The notes: generated from the sequence alone by a model not told the origin. A DNA stretch of 64,000 bases from Neostapfia colusana (GCA_030760725.1 JASWHV010000003.1:59286517-59350516), one strand, 5' to 3'. Positions 13,445-26,187 are shown, counted from the first letter of the stretch. Program-made: numbers and translations.

Positions 13445-14159
13445 GGTTGCCAGCGTGAGAAACATGCAATGAGTAGGTGGCGGCAACACCCTCGGTGGCT
13501 CCCGGGAGAAGCTCCTCGTTGTGTTGAAAACAAAGACTTGAGAGGACTTTGTTTGCTTTGTGCGCAAGTTACAATTATCCCTATGACATGTGGGGTCCAC
13601 TCAACTTTCCTCCCAAAAGATCTCCACAATTTGGCAAATAACCAATTCAAATGTTTGGAGTTGAAAATTGAGATGCATTTGGAGAGTTGGGCAAATTTCA
13701 TCCAAATTCAAATGTGTATTTGAATTCGTTGCACATTTAAATCCTTTTTGGAAAAATGGTAGAAAACCCTTTCAAAAATTAATGAAACTTTACCTACCCA
13801 CTAATTTGGACCTAAGGAATCCAAATATGTAATCTGATTCTTGTGTTAGCTGCGGCAAACAAGAGTTTGAACACAACGGTTTGAATTACCATTGTGTCCT
13901 CCCTCATTTGAAATTTGAGTTGAACATTTAGTTCAAACTCTAATTTTTAAACCTTTCCATTGCATCTGAGTACTTCAATTCTGTAGGTTTAATCCACCTA
14001 GGGTCCAAACATGCAAGTAACCCTAAGTTTGTTTAGAAGAATCTCTCAAGTGTTATCATTGTGGAAAAAAAAATTAAACCAGCCCCTTTTTCATACACAT
14101 GACACCAACATTTGTGCAAACTCAAGTTTCTTTGTATTCATATTTTTGGGACTTTTACA
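13445..14159 (-). repeat. Element X 3' LTR, second piece
   Basis: X LTR sequence resumes right after A1. Bases 13524-14159 match 44533-45170 at about 96%, and the first 80 bp resemble 25085-25165 in Y. It ends TTTTACA, immediately followed by the X polypurine tract. Confidence 0.8.
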
Positions 14160-14176
14160 TTCCTCCCTCCTTAAAA
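14160..14176 (-). other. Element X polypurine tract
   Basis: On the minus strand this is an AAGGAGGGAGGA-type purine run abutting the LTR terminus. The matching tract of Y is at 25708-25724. Confidence 0.75.
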
Positions 14177-14232
14177 GGGAATCTCGTCCCAAGATTACAA
14201 AAGAAAGATGAGGCGGAAAGTAAATACAAAGT

Positions 14233-17200
14233 CTATGACAAAAGTTCCGGATAGTTTTTGTGGATGTAATCTTCACTCTCCTAAGTTGCCTCTTTTGGGG
14301 TATGATTACTCCACAGGACTTTGTAAAATTTCAAAGTCCGATTTCGAGTGATCCGGATCTTTTCGTCGATAATCTTGATGGTCTGCTCGGCGTAGGTGAG
14401 ATCCGGTTGTTATATCTCCATGTCTCCCGAAAGAATCTCTATCGGCTTCTTCAAACACTTTCTCAAATGTGATACATGGAAGATATCATGGATGCCCGAT
14501 AAACATGGTGGCAGCTTCAGACGGTAGGCTACCGATCCACACTGTTCTGTAATAATGAAGGGATCCACAAAGCGAGGAACTAGCTTTCCCTTGACCCCGA
14601 ATCGATAAATTCCCTTCATCGGGGATACTTAGAGATAGACGTGATCTCCGATTTCAAAATACAAGGGTCGGCGTCGTTGGTCCGCATAACTCTTCTGGCG
14701 AGATTGAGCGGCTTTGAGGTTTGCTTGAATAAGCTGGACCCGCTCTTCGGCATCTTTTACAAGATCAATGCCGAAAATCACCCTCTCACCGGATTCACAC
14801 CAATTGAGTGGCGTGCGGCACTTCCTGCTATATAGTGCTTCGTATGGTTCCATTTTAATGCTGGATTGGTAACCATTGTTGTAGGAGAACTCCGCTAATG
14901 GCAAATGGTCATCCCAATTCTTTCCAGGATCTATGGCACATACTATCAGCATATCTTCTAAAATCTGATTCACCCTCTCCGTTTGACCATCGGTCTGAGG
15001 ATGGTATGCTGAGCTTCTAATTAACTTTGTTCCAAGAGATTCATGTAGTTGCTCCCAGAAACAAGAAACAAATATAGAACCTCGATCAGATATGATGGTT
15101 TTGGGGACTCCGTGTAAGCACACAATTCTTGAGAGATACAACTCTGCATATTGCTTAGTTGAAAATCTTGTATTCACTGGGATGAAGTGGGCTGATTTTG
15201 TTAACCGATCAACAATCACCCAAATGGAGTCATGCTTTCTGAATGTGAGAGACAGTCCAACAATAAAGTCCATGCTGATGTCCTCCCACTTCCATGCCGG
15301 AATGCTTAATGGTTGCAGCTTTCCTGCTTTCTTTATATGGTCAGCTTTGACTCGCCGACATGTATCACACTCGGATACGTACTTGGCAATTTCTCGCTTC
15401 ATCCGAGTACACCAAAATTTTGTTTTAAGGTCTTGATACATCTTATTGCTTCCTGGATGTATCGAGTACTTGGACCTATGAGCTTAATCCAAGATCTTCT
15501 TTCTTAGCTTCAGGTTCCGGGGTACCACGATACGGTTGTTAAACCATAACACACCTTGATCATCTTCCCGGAAACATTTCATTTTATCCTCATTGATTCT
15601 TGCCCGGATTTTCTGAATTTCTTTATCTCTCTTCTGGGCTTGTACAATCTCTTCTCTAATGGTAGGCACAAGAGCAAGATTATACAACGCCCCATACGGA
15701 ATCACCCGCAAGCTTGGTTCTTCATCCTCATCTAGAACATTTGATAGGTTATTCCCGTGGGATTTATGACTGAGTGCATCAGCCACCATGTTAGCCTTTC
15801 CCGGATGGTAATGGATATCGAGCTCATAATCTTTGATTAATTCCAGCCATCTCTGCTGCCTCATATTAATATCTTTCTGAGTGAATATATATTTGAGGCT
15901 CTTATGATCGGTGTAGAGATGCACTAAATTTCGAAGTAAGTAGTGCCTCCACATCTTCAACGCAAGCACCACTGCAGCGAGTTCTAGATCATGAATGGGG
16001 TAGTGCTGCTCGTGGTTGCGGAGTTGACGAGACCCATACGCAATCACGCGTCTATCATGCATTAAGATGCAGCCAAGTCCAATGCTTGAGGCATCACAAT
16101 AAACATTGAATGGCTTTGTTGTATCCGGTTGGGCTAGAACCGGTGCCGTTGTGAGATGTTTCTTCAAAGTTTGAAATGCCTCTTCACAGGCCTCCGTCCA
16201 TACATACTTGCTGCTCTTCTTCAATAATTCTGTCATGGGTTTAGCCACCTTCGAGAAGCTGAGAATAAATCTCCGGTAGTAACCCGCTAGTCCTAGAAAA
16301 CTGCAGATTTGATGAACAGATGTCGGAAACTCCCACTTCAAGACATGCTCAATTTTGGTTGGATCTACGGCTACACCCTCTGCTGAAATAATGTGACCTA
16401 AGAATGGTACTTTGCTGATCCAAAATTCACACTTGCTGAATTTGGCATACAGCTTATGTTCCTGTAAGCGTTGGAGCACAATATGGAGATGTTTGGTGTG
16501 CTCTTCCTCCAATTTGGAGTATACGAGAATGTCGTCGATGAAGACCACGACGAACTGATCCAACTATGGCATGAATACAGAATTCATGAGATACATGAAA
16601 TGTGCAGGTGCATTTGTTAGCCCGAAAGACATGACTAGATACTCATAGAGCCCTTATCTAGTCGAGAAAGCTATCTTCGGTATATCCTCCGCTCTGATTT
16701 TTATCTGATGATAACCGGGCCATAAGTCCATCTTGGAGAATACTTTGGCACCCACCAACTGATCAAAAAATATATCGATCCGCAGCAGTGGATATTTATT
16801 TTTGATCGTCACTGCATTCAGCGGCTGATAATCCACACATAACCGAAGTGATTCATCCTTTTTCTTCACAAAGAGAGCTGAACAGCCCCATGGTGATGAG
16901 CTTGGCCGGATGAACCCTTTGTCCATTAGGTCCTTTAGCTGCTCCTTCAGTTCAGCTAATTCCTTCGGAGACATTTTGTATGGCCTCCGAGATATCGGTG
17001 TGGTTCCCGGTGCTAACTCGATCTTGAATACTACGTCTCTTTCGGGCGGCATCCCTGGAAGATCGTCGGGAAACACATCTGGGTACTCATGGACCACTGG
17101 AATATCCTCCAGTTTCAGGGTCACACTGTAGTACACAACTGGATTTTTAGAATCCACGGCTTCAAGTATGAGTGTTTGAAGACCGTAGTACGGAGAGTCC

Positions 17201-18749
17201 AAGCTAACAATCCGTGGACCGATATCAAGAACAGCCCCATGGTAGTTCATCCACGCCATTCCTAAGATCACATCAATCTTCTGCCCCTCTAACACAATGA
17301 GAGTTGTGGGGTATAGTTTTCCACCTAAGCACAAGGGTGCTTTGATCACTACTTCATTAGCAGCTATATTTCCACCGGGTGAGCGGAAAAGGTAGTGATC
17401 CTTTGGTGTAGAGGTGGAGAGCTCAGCTTTGCACACAAATAACCTGCTGATGAAATTATGTGTGGCTCCAGAGTCAAATAAAATCAATACGGGCAGTTCA
17501 TTGAGGGTGAACATTCCCGCTAGCACAGGTGCCCCGTCCGGCACATCCTCTAGAGCTGTATGATAAGTGCACCCGGGCTTTAGTGCTGTTCCTTGGAGCT
17601 GAGCACGGGGTTGATTTATACCCTGCTCCGATGTATTTCCTCTGTGGCGTATCCGTTCTGGACACTTCCTGCTGATGTGACCCGAATACCCGCACGTGAA
17701 GCATGGTTTCTCAGCCAGTTCCAGGTTACTCTGAGTATGGACACTAGTTGTATTCTGCTGCGGCAAGAACGCTTGAGGAACTGAATAATGTGGCTGCATA
17801 TACCGTTGTTGCAGCTGTCCGAATTCAGAGTATTGGGATGAACGACCCGAATATTTCTGGAGTCGTCGAGCCGGCTACATCAGCTGACAGTTCAAGGTAC
17901 TGTCTACCACCCGGTATTTATGAGGAGCAGTACTGCTACTCTCCCGAGGTATACGGTTCTTTCTTTTCTCAGCCTGAACTTCTCGCTGAGCATCTTCAAC
18001 CATGATGGCAGCACTCATCAATTCGTTGAAGTTCTTTCGATCAGCTAAGACGAGTCTTTCCTTTAACTTGGGGTTGAGGCTGCGGAAGAACCATTCACAT
18101 TTTTGTGCCTCAGTGTTCACATGTTCAGGCGCATACTGCGCCAGTTTGTTGAACGCTCGCGAATGCTCGTATGCATCCCTCCCTCCTTGTTTTAAAACCA
18201 GAAACTCCTCGAGTTTCCGCTGAATTATTCCAGAAGGGACATGATACGCAAGAAATACCTTCCGAAATTCCATCCATGTGAAATGATGTCCAGTGGGAAG
18301 GAGGCGAGTTGATTTGCCCACCAAGCACTGGCGGACCCGTGAAGTTGTTGCACCGCGTATAAAATCTTCTGATGTTTGGTGCATTGGAGCAAACCAAACT
18401 TAGACTATATGGTACGGATCCAGCTATCCGCCACCAGAGGATCCTCAGCTTCAATGAAAACCGGTGGTTGAGTCGCCAAGAACTCAACATAGGAATTCAT
18501 TTGAGGTTGGCGCAAGTCTTCATCTTGACATCCCCCTTGACGGGATGTATTCATCACCAGGGTGCGGAGCAAGTCGGTTCGCTCATCGCTTGCACCCGTC
18601 ATGGCAGCCAGAATGTCCGCCATTGTGACCGTAGGTGAAGGTCCTGGTGGCGGCTGCGGTTGCGGAGCTCGCTGCTCCCGCTATGGAGGGTCATCACCAC
18701 CACCACCACTGGAACCACCCACTTCACCCATGGAACGAGTTCGCACCAT
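14233..18749 (-). pseudogene. Element X gag-pol polyprotein, heavily broken
   Basis: Gag starts at 18749 (MVRTRSMGE). Domains in order are the retrotransposon Gag core (18500-17900) and a CCHC knuckle (CFTCGYSGHISRKC, near 17700). Next are the aspartic protease (DSGATHNF, near 17480), RT with IDDIL (near 16540), RNase H (about 16150-15850) and integrase (15440-14700). A chromodomain lies at about 14400-14235, ending in ELLS at the stop at 14233. In-frame stops include 18681-18683, 18405-18407, 17875-17877, 16654-16656, 16564-16566, 15484-15486, 14629-14631 and 14410-14412, with another inside the chromodomain and a frameshift near 18310. It is related to Y and clearly distinct from family 1. 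Confidence 0.88.
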
Positions 18750-20472
18750 TCTGGAATTGCAAGAGTTCATTATCAGCTCAACACTATCACTTGATTTATT
18801 CCATAAACAAAGTAGTGAAACACTGATAATGAAATCTTAACATTTAACCAAAATGATCTAAGCGCAAACTGATGTAACTAACAGCAAGGATTTAAAAGTA
18901 GATTGACCGGTCCTCATACAAACCAGATTTCGATCCAGTTAAAATCACTTTCATAACTCAAGTTGAATACCAAAGTTAAGGTTAACTTCAATATCTTTCC
19001 AACGAGTATTCAAATGCCTCCATATCACTTCTGGATCAAAAGTTATGATTGCTCAAAGTTGACATAATTTCTGGACAAAATTTGCCAGCATCTCCTTTGT
19101 ATGTGGCTGACTTTATCACAGTTGTATACACAGATACAATATGAATCTGAACCAAATTTGAACTACAACAATGTTTCATATATCATAACATTTCCAATGG
19201 TGTATCATAGGCTCCTTATGGATTTTTCTACAGCAAGTTATGGCTTAAAAACAGAAAGGTCCATAGAGGTTTTTCTGCTGTCCTGGTTCTGGACAGTTTG
19301 CATTCAACTGGACTTTTCACCCACTTAACGTGTGATTTTGCTCTGGAGGTATACAAGAAAGTTGTAGAGAACTTGAAAATATTTCCAGAAATGTATCATA
19401 CACCTTAATTGGTTAAAGATACTCAGATTTATGCTCTGTCAAAGATCAGCAAGAATTCCTGCCAGAAACAGATCACTCTGTTTTTGAAATCTTTGAAACC
19501 TAGACACTCTCTCATTTGAATCTTAGTTCAAAATAAGAGTTCAGTAACTAATATTTGTTTCAAACTTCCATTTTTAGTTGAAAGTTAGCTCATGAATCAT
19601 TTCTTCATAGGGAAGAGGTTATTAAGTTTAGTACGGCGTCAAGGCACCGTAAGAACAATTTAGGTACTACGTAGCCTCACCAAAAGAAAACCTAACCGGA
19701 TTATACCGGTATATACGTCTCAATTGTGGCACTAAGATGGTCACTCGCACACGTGTACTACACGGGATACGTACGTGGTTAGTACCTGCAGAAGAACACT
19801 CAATGATGATGCACACATAGGTTTTTCTCATTTCAGGCAGTTCCATATGATACTAAAAACATACGCCCCATATCATTTCCATACGGGCCGTCCTTGAGTC
19901 AAGCCACGTCTCAAGGTACGTGATCGTGTTTTTATACCAAACGACGGGGAACCCGAGTAGAGCGCGAACGGGTCGTCACGGTTGGGAATTTTATCACACC
20001 AACAGATACCACCTACTGCCCTGCAGGGCACACCGATGGCAAGCGCTGCGTATGTCCTTCTAGGCTATTTCCAGAAGAACACACTATCGTGTTACTGACC
20101 ACACGATGTGGTCTCCACTTTCTTGCCTAATGCATGCTAGGGATCAGAGTTTCATATGAACTCAGGGACATGAAGAGTCCAAGAGTTTCATATTGACATC
20201 TCACACCAAGCTGTGAGACCTATCCCTGAACCACATTCCTCGTCAGGGGAGCTAACCGGAATTGAACCGCTTTCGGTGGCGTTCCTTACCATGCTTACCT
20301 GAGCGTAGGTGCGTCGTTACATAATCAAAATTCAGAATTATAACAAGTATGTTAGTCATGCCACTTTAAGTAACTATACTACTATAGTCCTTATGTGGGC
20401 CTAATACCGTTTCCTCACCATATCCTAAGTTTTTGTCGTAATACGATCCTTATTCCGTGTGCTATTACCAAT
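18750..20472 (-). other. Element X untranslated leader between PBS and gag
   Basis: This 1.7 kb has no convincing ORF. It is homologous over most of its length to the Y leader (42923-44453). The best-conserved blocks carry palindromes: ACACGTGT at 19749-19756, followed by ACGTACGT, and a perfect 14-base palindrome TGCCCTGCAGGGCA at 20017-20030. A long structured leader fits packaging and dimerisation roles, but that is inference. Confidence 0.7.
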
Positions 20473-20487
20473 GCGGCTCTGATACCA
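20473..20487 (-). other. Element X primer binding site (tRNA-iMet)
   Basis: The minus strand reads TGGTATCAGAGCCGC, matching the initiator tRNA-Met 3' end, three bases from the LTR edge at 20491. Confidence 0.92.
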
Positions 20488-20548
20488 CGATGTGAGGGCC
20501 CGGACCCGATCACGGGGCCGTGCCACTCGCCTGGGAATCGCATTGGGT

Positions 20549-20569
20549 GGTGCCGTGCGATGCGGCGCC
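20549..20569. other. Hairpin near the X LTR terminus
   Basis: GGTGCCG and CGGCGCC arms surround a short centre about 60 bp from the LTR edge. The homologous position in LTR fragment G (55812-55832) holds a perfect inverted repeat, with one base-pair position differing in both arms between the two. Confidence 0.5.
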
Positions 20570-21034
20570 CAACAGCACACATAATAAAGTATCATATTAC
20601 ATAAATCAAGCGGAAGCTTACAAAGTGTGAATTTTACAAATATTTATCAAAATAACCTACAGCGGAAGACTATTACAACTCACGTCTCATATCTATGCTA
20701 AGCCAAAGAGAAGACGTCCTGCCCGCGGACCCTTCTCACAAGCGACATCATCACAATAGCAGCAGCGGGGTTCCCATGAGTTCACCACCCGGAGGGATCC
20801 GAGACTCATCGGACAACCCTACTTATCAGCGTAGTGTTATTACCTGCAAAACAATTCATGCAGTATCTGTGAGCATGAAGCTCAGCAAGACTTAACCATC
20901 ACCCTAGTCATGAAACTCTACATGCTGCAAATGGAGGGCTGAATATAGAAGTTTGCATAAAAGATGAACTTGAGCTAAAGGGAAGTCCTTACTTCAGGTT
21001 TTAAGCAACTTTTATAGCCCTTGAACAATTTACA

Positions 21035-21217
21035 TCGAGACTCCACAATCAAACAAGAAACACTTCATCTCGATGTCACTTGCCCGAGGTGAAAGTAACT
21101 TTAGTGAGCTACCCTAGACCCATACAGACCATGCGCCAACAACGTCGAGACTCCACAATCAAACAAGAAACGCTTTGCCTCGACGCTACTAGCCCAAGGT
21201 GGAAAATAAATTTAGTA
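21035..21217. repeat. Direct repeat of about 73 bp inside the X 5' LTR
   Basis: Two copies (21035-21107 and 21145-21217, offset 110 bp) both begin with TCGAGACTCCACAATCAAAC and stay similar for about 73 bp. They differ at scattered sites, so the duplication is not recent. Confidence 0.8.
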
Positions 21218-22983
21218 AAAGTGTTGATCATTCCTCATCTCCATTATGAGGATTACTCACGAAGCATTATTAAATTTTTCCTAGTTTATTACTACGTCAT
21301 GACACAGAGAACAAGTATGCTCACTACCGTGAGTGACGGTGATTGCAATAAAAAATACACGGCTGACACGACACGTACGCCCGTACTCGAAGTTGTACAC
21401 AGAAACCATCACTGACGTCGTACGTGGCAACCTTTCACACGGCACTCAAATGTTGAACCGGTCCCACCGACTGGGATTAAGTCTCACTACGGCAAACCCT
21501 CGTAGAGCCGACTTCTCTATCCTTTCAGCATCTGCATCAGATGGTGGGGTATGCCTCAACACCCAGGTTAACATGTTACATCGGTTTCCTGGGTCCCATA
21601 TAGCTAGTATGCATCCGGTACACATGTCAAACTTGTCCAACGGGCCGCACACGATAACGGGCCTTAATCGACTCAGACATAGACTAGGTTCACAGGACCA
21701 CATCCTTGAGCCTTCCATCCACTGCCTGGTCTCCGTTCCCAACTATGAGGATCAATTCCCAACTCTTCCGATTGATCCCCCTTAATCCCAGTTCACGAGT
21801 AGGAAACTGCCCACTCGAGTTTTGCTTGTTTTAATCCACTTTTGTTAACTTGAGATCGGCAGTTATAATCAATTGATAACCTATTCTACATTATAGTCCA
21901 GGGTTTTCTGGTTCATGCATTTGGAGTTTCATACCATCTAGACTTAATGCAATAAACAAAATGCTAGACAATATAAAGTGAATACAAAGAAAAACTTGTA
22001 AGTTTTGATGCAAACCGGGGCTTGCCTTTGTTTTGCAGGGGATTTATATATATGAGGTTCAGTTAGTGAAGACCACTTGGATTGATCAATTGCTTTCCTC
22101 CTTCCTTGATCTCCACTCCGATGACTTCAAATTCTTCACGTAGATGCTACACGTAATGAATATGCATAAGGATTTAATTGTAAGGATTTTTCCCTAACAA
22201 GTTCTAATGACAAGTTTAAAACTGGAACTCTGTTTAAGAATTTAAAATGACACTGGTGCTAGTGGTTTGGGTTTGGGTCTAAGCAACATGATTAAGGGCT
22301 AAGTGTTTTCCCCCTCTTCTATGTTGATCACCATAAAAGATAAAACAGAACAGGGGTGGTCCAGAGCTCCAATGGAGCTGAAAATTTTCATGTGAGTTCC
22401 TTGTCACAAGAAAGTCCTCTGGACCAAAAATTAGCACTTTTCCTTGAGTGTGTTCAGAACAATTCTCTAAGCAACTAAGCAAAAAGGCATAAATTCTGAA
22501 GTACCTCACATGTTCATGCCAATCTTAGTGAACTATAATTTAAATTATAGTTCATAGGACCTGCATGAATTTTCCTAGTATTTTTGGAGCTAAGAATTTC
22601 CCAGAACTGAATTTTCGAGTTTTGGAAATTCTCTGGAATTGTTTCTGTATTCATTTGAACACAGAAACTTAAAATCAGAATTATCCCCAATAATCAACTC
22701 CAATTGAGCCGAAACTTTTATAGGAGTTCACTAACATCTTAAAGAATATTCTGGCAAAATTTTAGAAATTTTGGATAAACGAAACTCCCTCTAAAATTCT
22801 TTTGCTGAAAAGATCTAAAATTTTTTCCAGAACTAAATAATGAGTTTCGTACAAATTGGGTTGCATATTTGGATAGAGTTTTCCAACCTGAATCCAACCC
22901 AATTTGAATCACTAAATTTGAAGCTTCCTAGCAAAAGTTATGAGGTTTTAAAGTTTGGGAGAATTTTGGAATTCAATTTAATC

Positions 22984-25707
22984 GGGACTTGCGGGGTCCC
23001 GTCAGCGGTTTTGCAGGTGACTAAAGTCAGATGATTATGGAGTTAGTTGGTGCTGACTTGAAGCTGAATCACTGCCTTCTTGCCTCTTGATCCAAGCTCA
23101 ACTTCTCCTTCTTCATTTTCCCACGTTTAATCACTACACATTATGAATATGCATACATGTTTAATTATAAAACCTTTGCTAACAAGCTTTTAAATACAAG
23201 TTTAAAACTGGAACTCTGTTTAAGTATTTAAAATAAAACTGGTGTTAGTGGTCTGGGCTGGTGTTTAAGTACTAGGATCAAGTGATGAGTGGGGTTTCAT
23301 CACTTGGGTGGTGATCACCTAATGAGGTTGAACAGGACACTACTGATCCAGGGCTCCAATGAAGCTGGAAATTTTCTTGTGAGTTCCTTGTCACAATAAA
23401 GTCATCTGGACCAAAATTTAGAATATTTCACTAAGCAGATCACCCAGAACAATTCCCTAAGCATTTAGGCAAAAAGGAATTAATTCTGAATAAATTTGCA
23501 CTTTCATGCAAATTCAAGTGAACTAAAATTTCAGAAATAGCTCAGGGAGTATGCATGAATTTTCTTAGGATTTTTGGAGCTAAGGAATGTCCAGAACTGA
23601 ATTTCCAAGTTTTGGAAATTCTCTGAAAATGTTTCTGTATTCATTTGAATACAGAAACTTGAAATCCAAATTATCCTAACTAAATCAACTCCAAATGAGC
23701 TGAAACATTTACAGGAGTTTCCTAAGATCCTAAAGCATATCCTGACAAAATTTTGGAATTTTTTGATGAACCAAACTCCCTCTAAAATTCTTTTGCTGAA
23801 AAGCTTTAAAGAATTTTACAGAATGTTCTATTGGTTTTCATGCAAATTGGGTGGCATATTTGGATAGAGTTTTAACTCCTGAATCCAACCGAATTTGAAT
23901 CACTAATTTTGGAGTTTCCTAGCAACAGTTATGCCCTCCCAAAGTTTGAATCAAATCTGTTATTTGAATAAACCGGGGAAACGTTTGAATTCTGACAGTG
24001 GACCCCTTGCACACGTGTCAGCTGCTGGAACTGAGCCACACGGGGCCACAGAACCTTTCTTGCGCAGCCGCACTGGATCTCGGGGCCGCAGCTGATCAGG
24101 GATTTAACTTTTCGCCACTGACACATGGGACCCGCCGGTCGTCTTCCTCCTCTAGACGCCCGTGCGATCCCGCCGCCGGAGCTCGCCGGAGAGCATCGGA
24201 ACCCGACTTCCCAGCCGCCCCTCGGCCTGCTACTCGCCGCCCGGGGGTTTTTGGGGACGAGGAACTCATCTATGGGGTCAGCACACGCTCTAGAAGCCCA
24301 GAACCAGGTCGGCGGCGTGCAACGGCCTCGGTGAAGCTTAGGCGCCGATGACCGATCGCTTCAGCCCACAAAAACCCCAAGGGATCGGCTCTACAGCATC
24401 AGTGATGCCTAAAGAAGCTCGACATGGCCATAAAGTAGCTCGGGAACGACGGTTACTAGGACTTCACCGAGCACCTGATCGCTCCCGCCATGGCCGCCGA
24501 AGAAAGAACTCAAAATTAGGTGCAACCACTCACTTCTAAGCTAGGGTTGCGAAGGAAAAAGGTTCCCTATCCATTCTAGCTCCTGGTTGCACAAAATGAG
24601 CAGCTCTAACCGAAAATTGAGATTCAATTTCAACAATTCTTACCCGCTGTTGAGTTTTTCCGGCCGAAAGAAAAACTGAAAATTCTCGAGCTACGGTGCA
24701 CGGATTGCTCTCAGATTTGGAGAGGAGCAGCACAGGGAGTTGGCGCGCCTTGGGTTGCGCTCGTTCGGTCGTGAAACTGCCCGGCGTGAGCTGTCCACGA
24801 GAGCCCGACGTTGGTTTGTTTCACGTTGCCGCGGAGGAGCCATTTTTCCGGCTAGGAGACCCGTAATTTGGGCTGCTCTTGTGCTGAGGGAGTGGAGGGT
24901 GATCAGGCCTTGCCGTTTTGCGGTTCAGACGGTGCTGTGCGCTGGGTTTGCATGCGTCCCCGGTCAGAACCGAGGCGGCGGCGAGCTCGGTGTTTATCGG
25001 GCGCGAGGAGGAGGAGAGGAGAAACACAGTTTGCTCGGTTCAGCGGGGAAGGATCACGCCGAGGGCAAGGGGGATGGTAAGCTGGTCGCCAGCGCGAGAG
25101 GGGGGTGAGGCGGTGGCTTCGGGGTAGCCTCGGTGGCGCCCCGTGCGTTGATCGAGCTCGTGTCTACCCGAGAGCAAAGACTTAGGTGCTAAGTTTTTAT
25201 CTCCCCTCTCAATGACAATTGGGTCCCACAGCTCCTCTCTGCCCCAAAAGATCTCCAAATTTTGACACATTGCAAATTCAGCTATGAGGGATCCAAATTC
25301 AAAAGCCATTTGGCCATTTGACAAGTTGTGCCACAGTTTCAAATTTAAATTTCAAATTTGGAATAAATTTACAAGCCCCTTTGATATACCTATCAAAGCA
25401 CTTCCAAATTTGCCCAAAGTTTGCCTTCCCCATAATTTGAACCTGAAGAATTCAATTATGCCCTCTGATGCTTCAGTTGGCCATTGCAAATACAACTTCT
25501 TAAACAACAGTTTGAATTTCCTCTTTTGAAAATGCCCTTCTTCTTTTTGAAGTGACCCTCTTAATTCAAACTGAATTCAAAGTTTTATTGCACATGCCAA
25601 CACTTTCATGAGTAAACAAAAGTTTTTTGTTAGTCCCATTTCTTGTATATAAACTCAACTTTATTCATAGCTCAAGTTTTCTATTTACATGTTTTGGGAC
25701 TTTTACA
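22984..25707 (-). repeat. Element Y 3' LTR, lacking its outermost bases
   Basis: It ends TTTTACA next to the Y PPT. Bases 23030-23955 are a diverged relative of 22045-22983 in the X LTR, which gives a tandem-like look. Bases 24000-25150 are GC rich, probably U3/promoter and first leader exon, and resemble 1350-1990. The left edge lacks the TG terminus and starts in the middle of what in the other LTR remnant (44472-44531) is a hairpin. ORFs in the GC-rich part show no recognisable domain. Confidence 0.7.
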
Positions 25708-25724
25708 TTCCTCCCTCCTTAAAA
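25708..25724 (-). other. Element Y polypurine tract
   Basis: On the minus strand this is a purine run with two GGAGGG/GGAGG blocks directly abutting the LTR, as in X. Confidence 0.75.
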
Positions 25725-25772
25725 AGAATCTCGTCCCGAGATTCATGATTAAAGACAACGTGGAGAGGACAA

Positions 25773-25984
25773 CTACTCAACATAAGCCTCTAACAACTCC
25801 GGATGATTGCGTTGCAAATACTCCTCGCTTTCCCATGTAGCTTCCTCGGACGTGTGATTTTCCCATAGCCCTTTGAAAAATCACAACGTTCGATTTCTTG
25901 TTTCATGAGTCTTCTCATCAATTATCCGGGTTGGTCGCTCAACATACGTAAGGTCCGGCTTCAAATCTGTTATGCCCTCCGTGA
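25773..25984 (-). pseudogene. Element Y pol C-terminus (chromodomain), separated from the rest by D
   Basis: On the minus strand this continues the integrase C-terminal region cut at 38674. It encodes a chromodomain (DLTYVERP, then a WENHTSEEATWESEEY-like core) ending at a TAG at 25773-25775. An in-frame TGA at 25881-25883 interrupts it. Chromodomains of plant chromoviruses bind methylated histone tails and bias insertion to heterochromatin. The break between this exon-sized piece and the rest is exactly the D insertion with its GGATC duplication. Confidence 0.85.
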
Positions 25985-25989
25985 GGATC
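25985..25989. repeat. Target-site duplication of D, left copy (GGATC)
   Basis: GGATC lies directly before the TGTAACACC start of the D 5' LTR and recurs at 38669-38673 directly after the TGTGACA end of the 3' LTR. Confidence 0.95.
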
Positions 25990-26157
25990 TGTAACACCCC
26001 AAAATTTTGATTCAAAACCCTACATCATGTTAAGAGGGGAATTTAAAAATTTTTGGACGTGTTGCATGTTTTGCAAAAATTCAAATTCAAACTGGAATTC
26101 AAATTAAACTCAAATCAGAAAAGAAATAGAAAAAGAAAAAGAGAAAACAGAAAAAAA

Positions 26158-26187
26158 CCGGCCAGTGGGCCGAAACCCACCAGCCGG
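26158..26187. promoter_or_regulatory. GC hairpin with TGGGCC motif upstream of the LTR promoter
   Basis: Arms CCGGCCAGTGGG and CCCACCAGCCGG pair at 10 of 12 positions around a CCGAAA loop, about 210 bp upstream of the TATA box. TGGGCC is the plant site II/TCP-type element. The same block occurs in the A1, A2 and D 3' LTRs. A regulatory role is inferred. Confidence 0.4.

Larger units (their letters stand above)
20491..22983 (-). repeat. Element X 5' LTR, first piece
   Basis: The LTR begins TGTGAGGGCCCGG right beside the PBS. Bases 21644-22983 match window bases 1-1340 of the X 3' LTR. The match stops abruptly at 22983 where Y LTR sequence begins; X LTR sequence resumes at 44533. It holds a hairpin (20549-20569), a direct repeat (21035-21217) and a candidate splice acceptor near 20848. 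Confidence 0.8.

Noticed and set aside
18692..18708. CACCAC microsatellite at the start of X gag
   Set aside because: It simply encodes a Gly-rich run in the Gag N-terminus.
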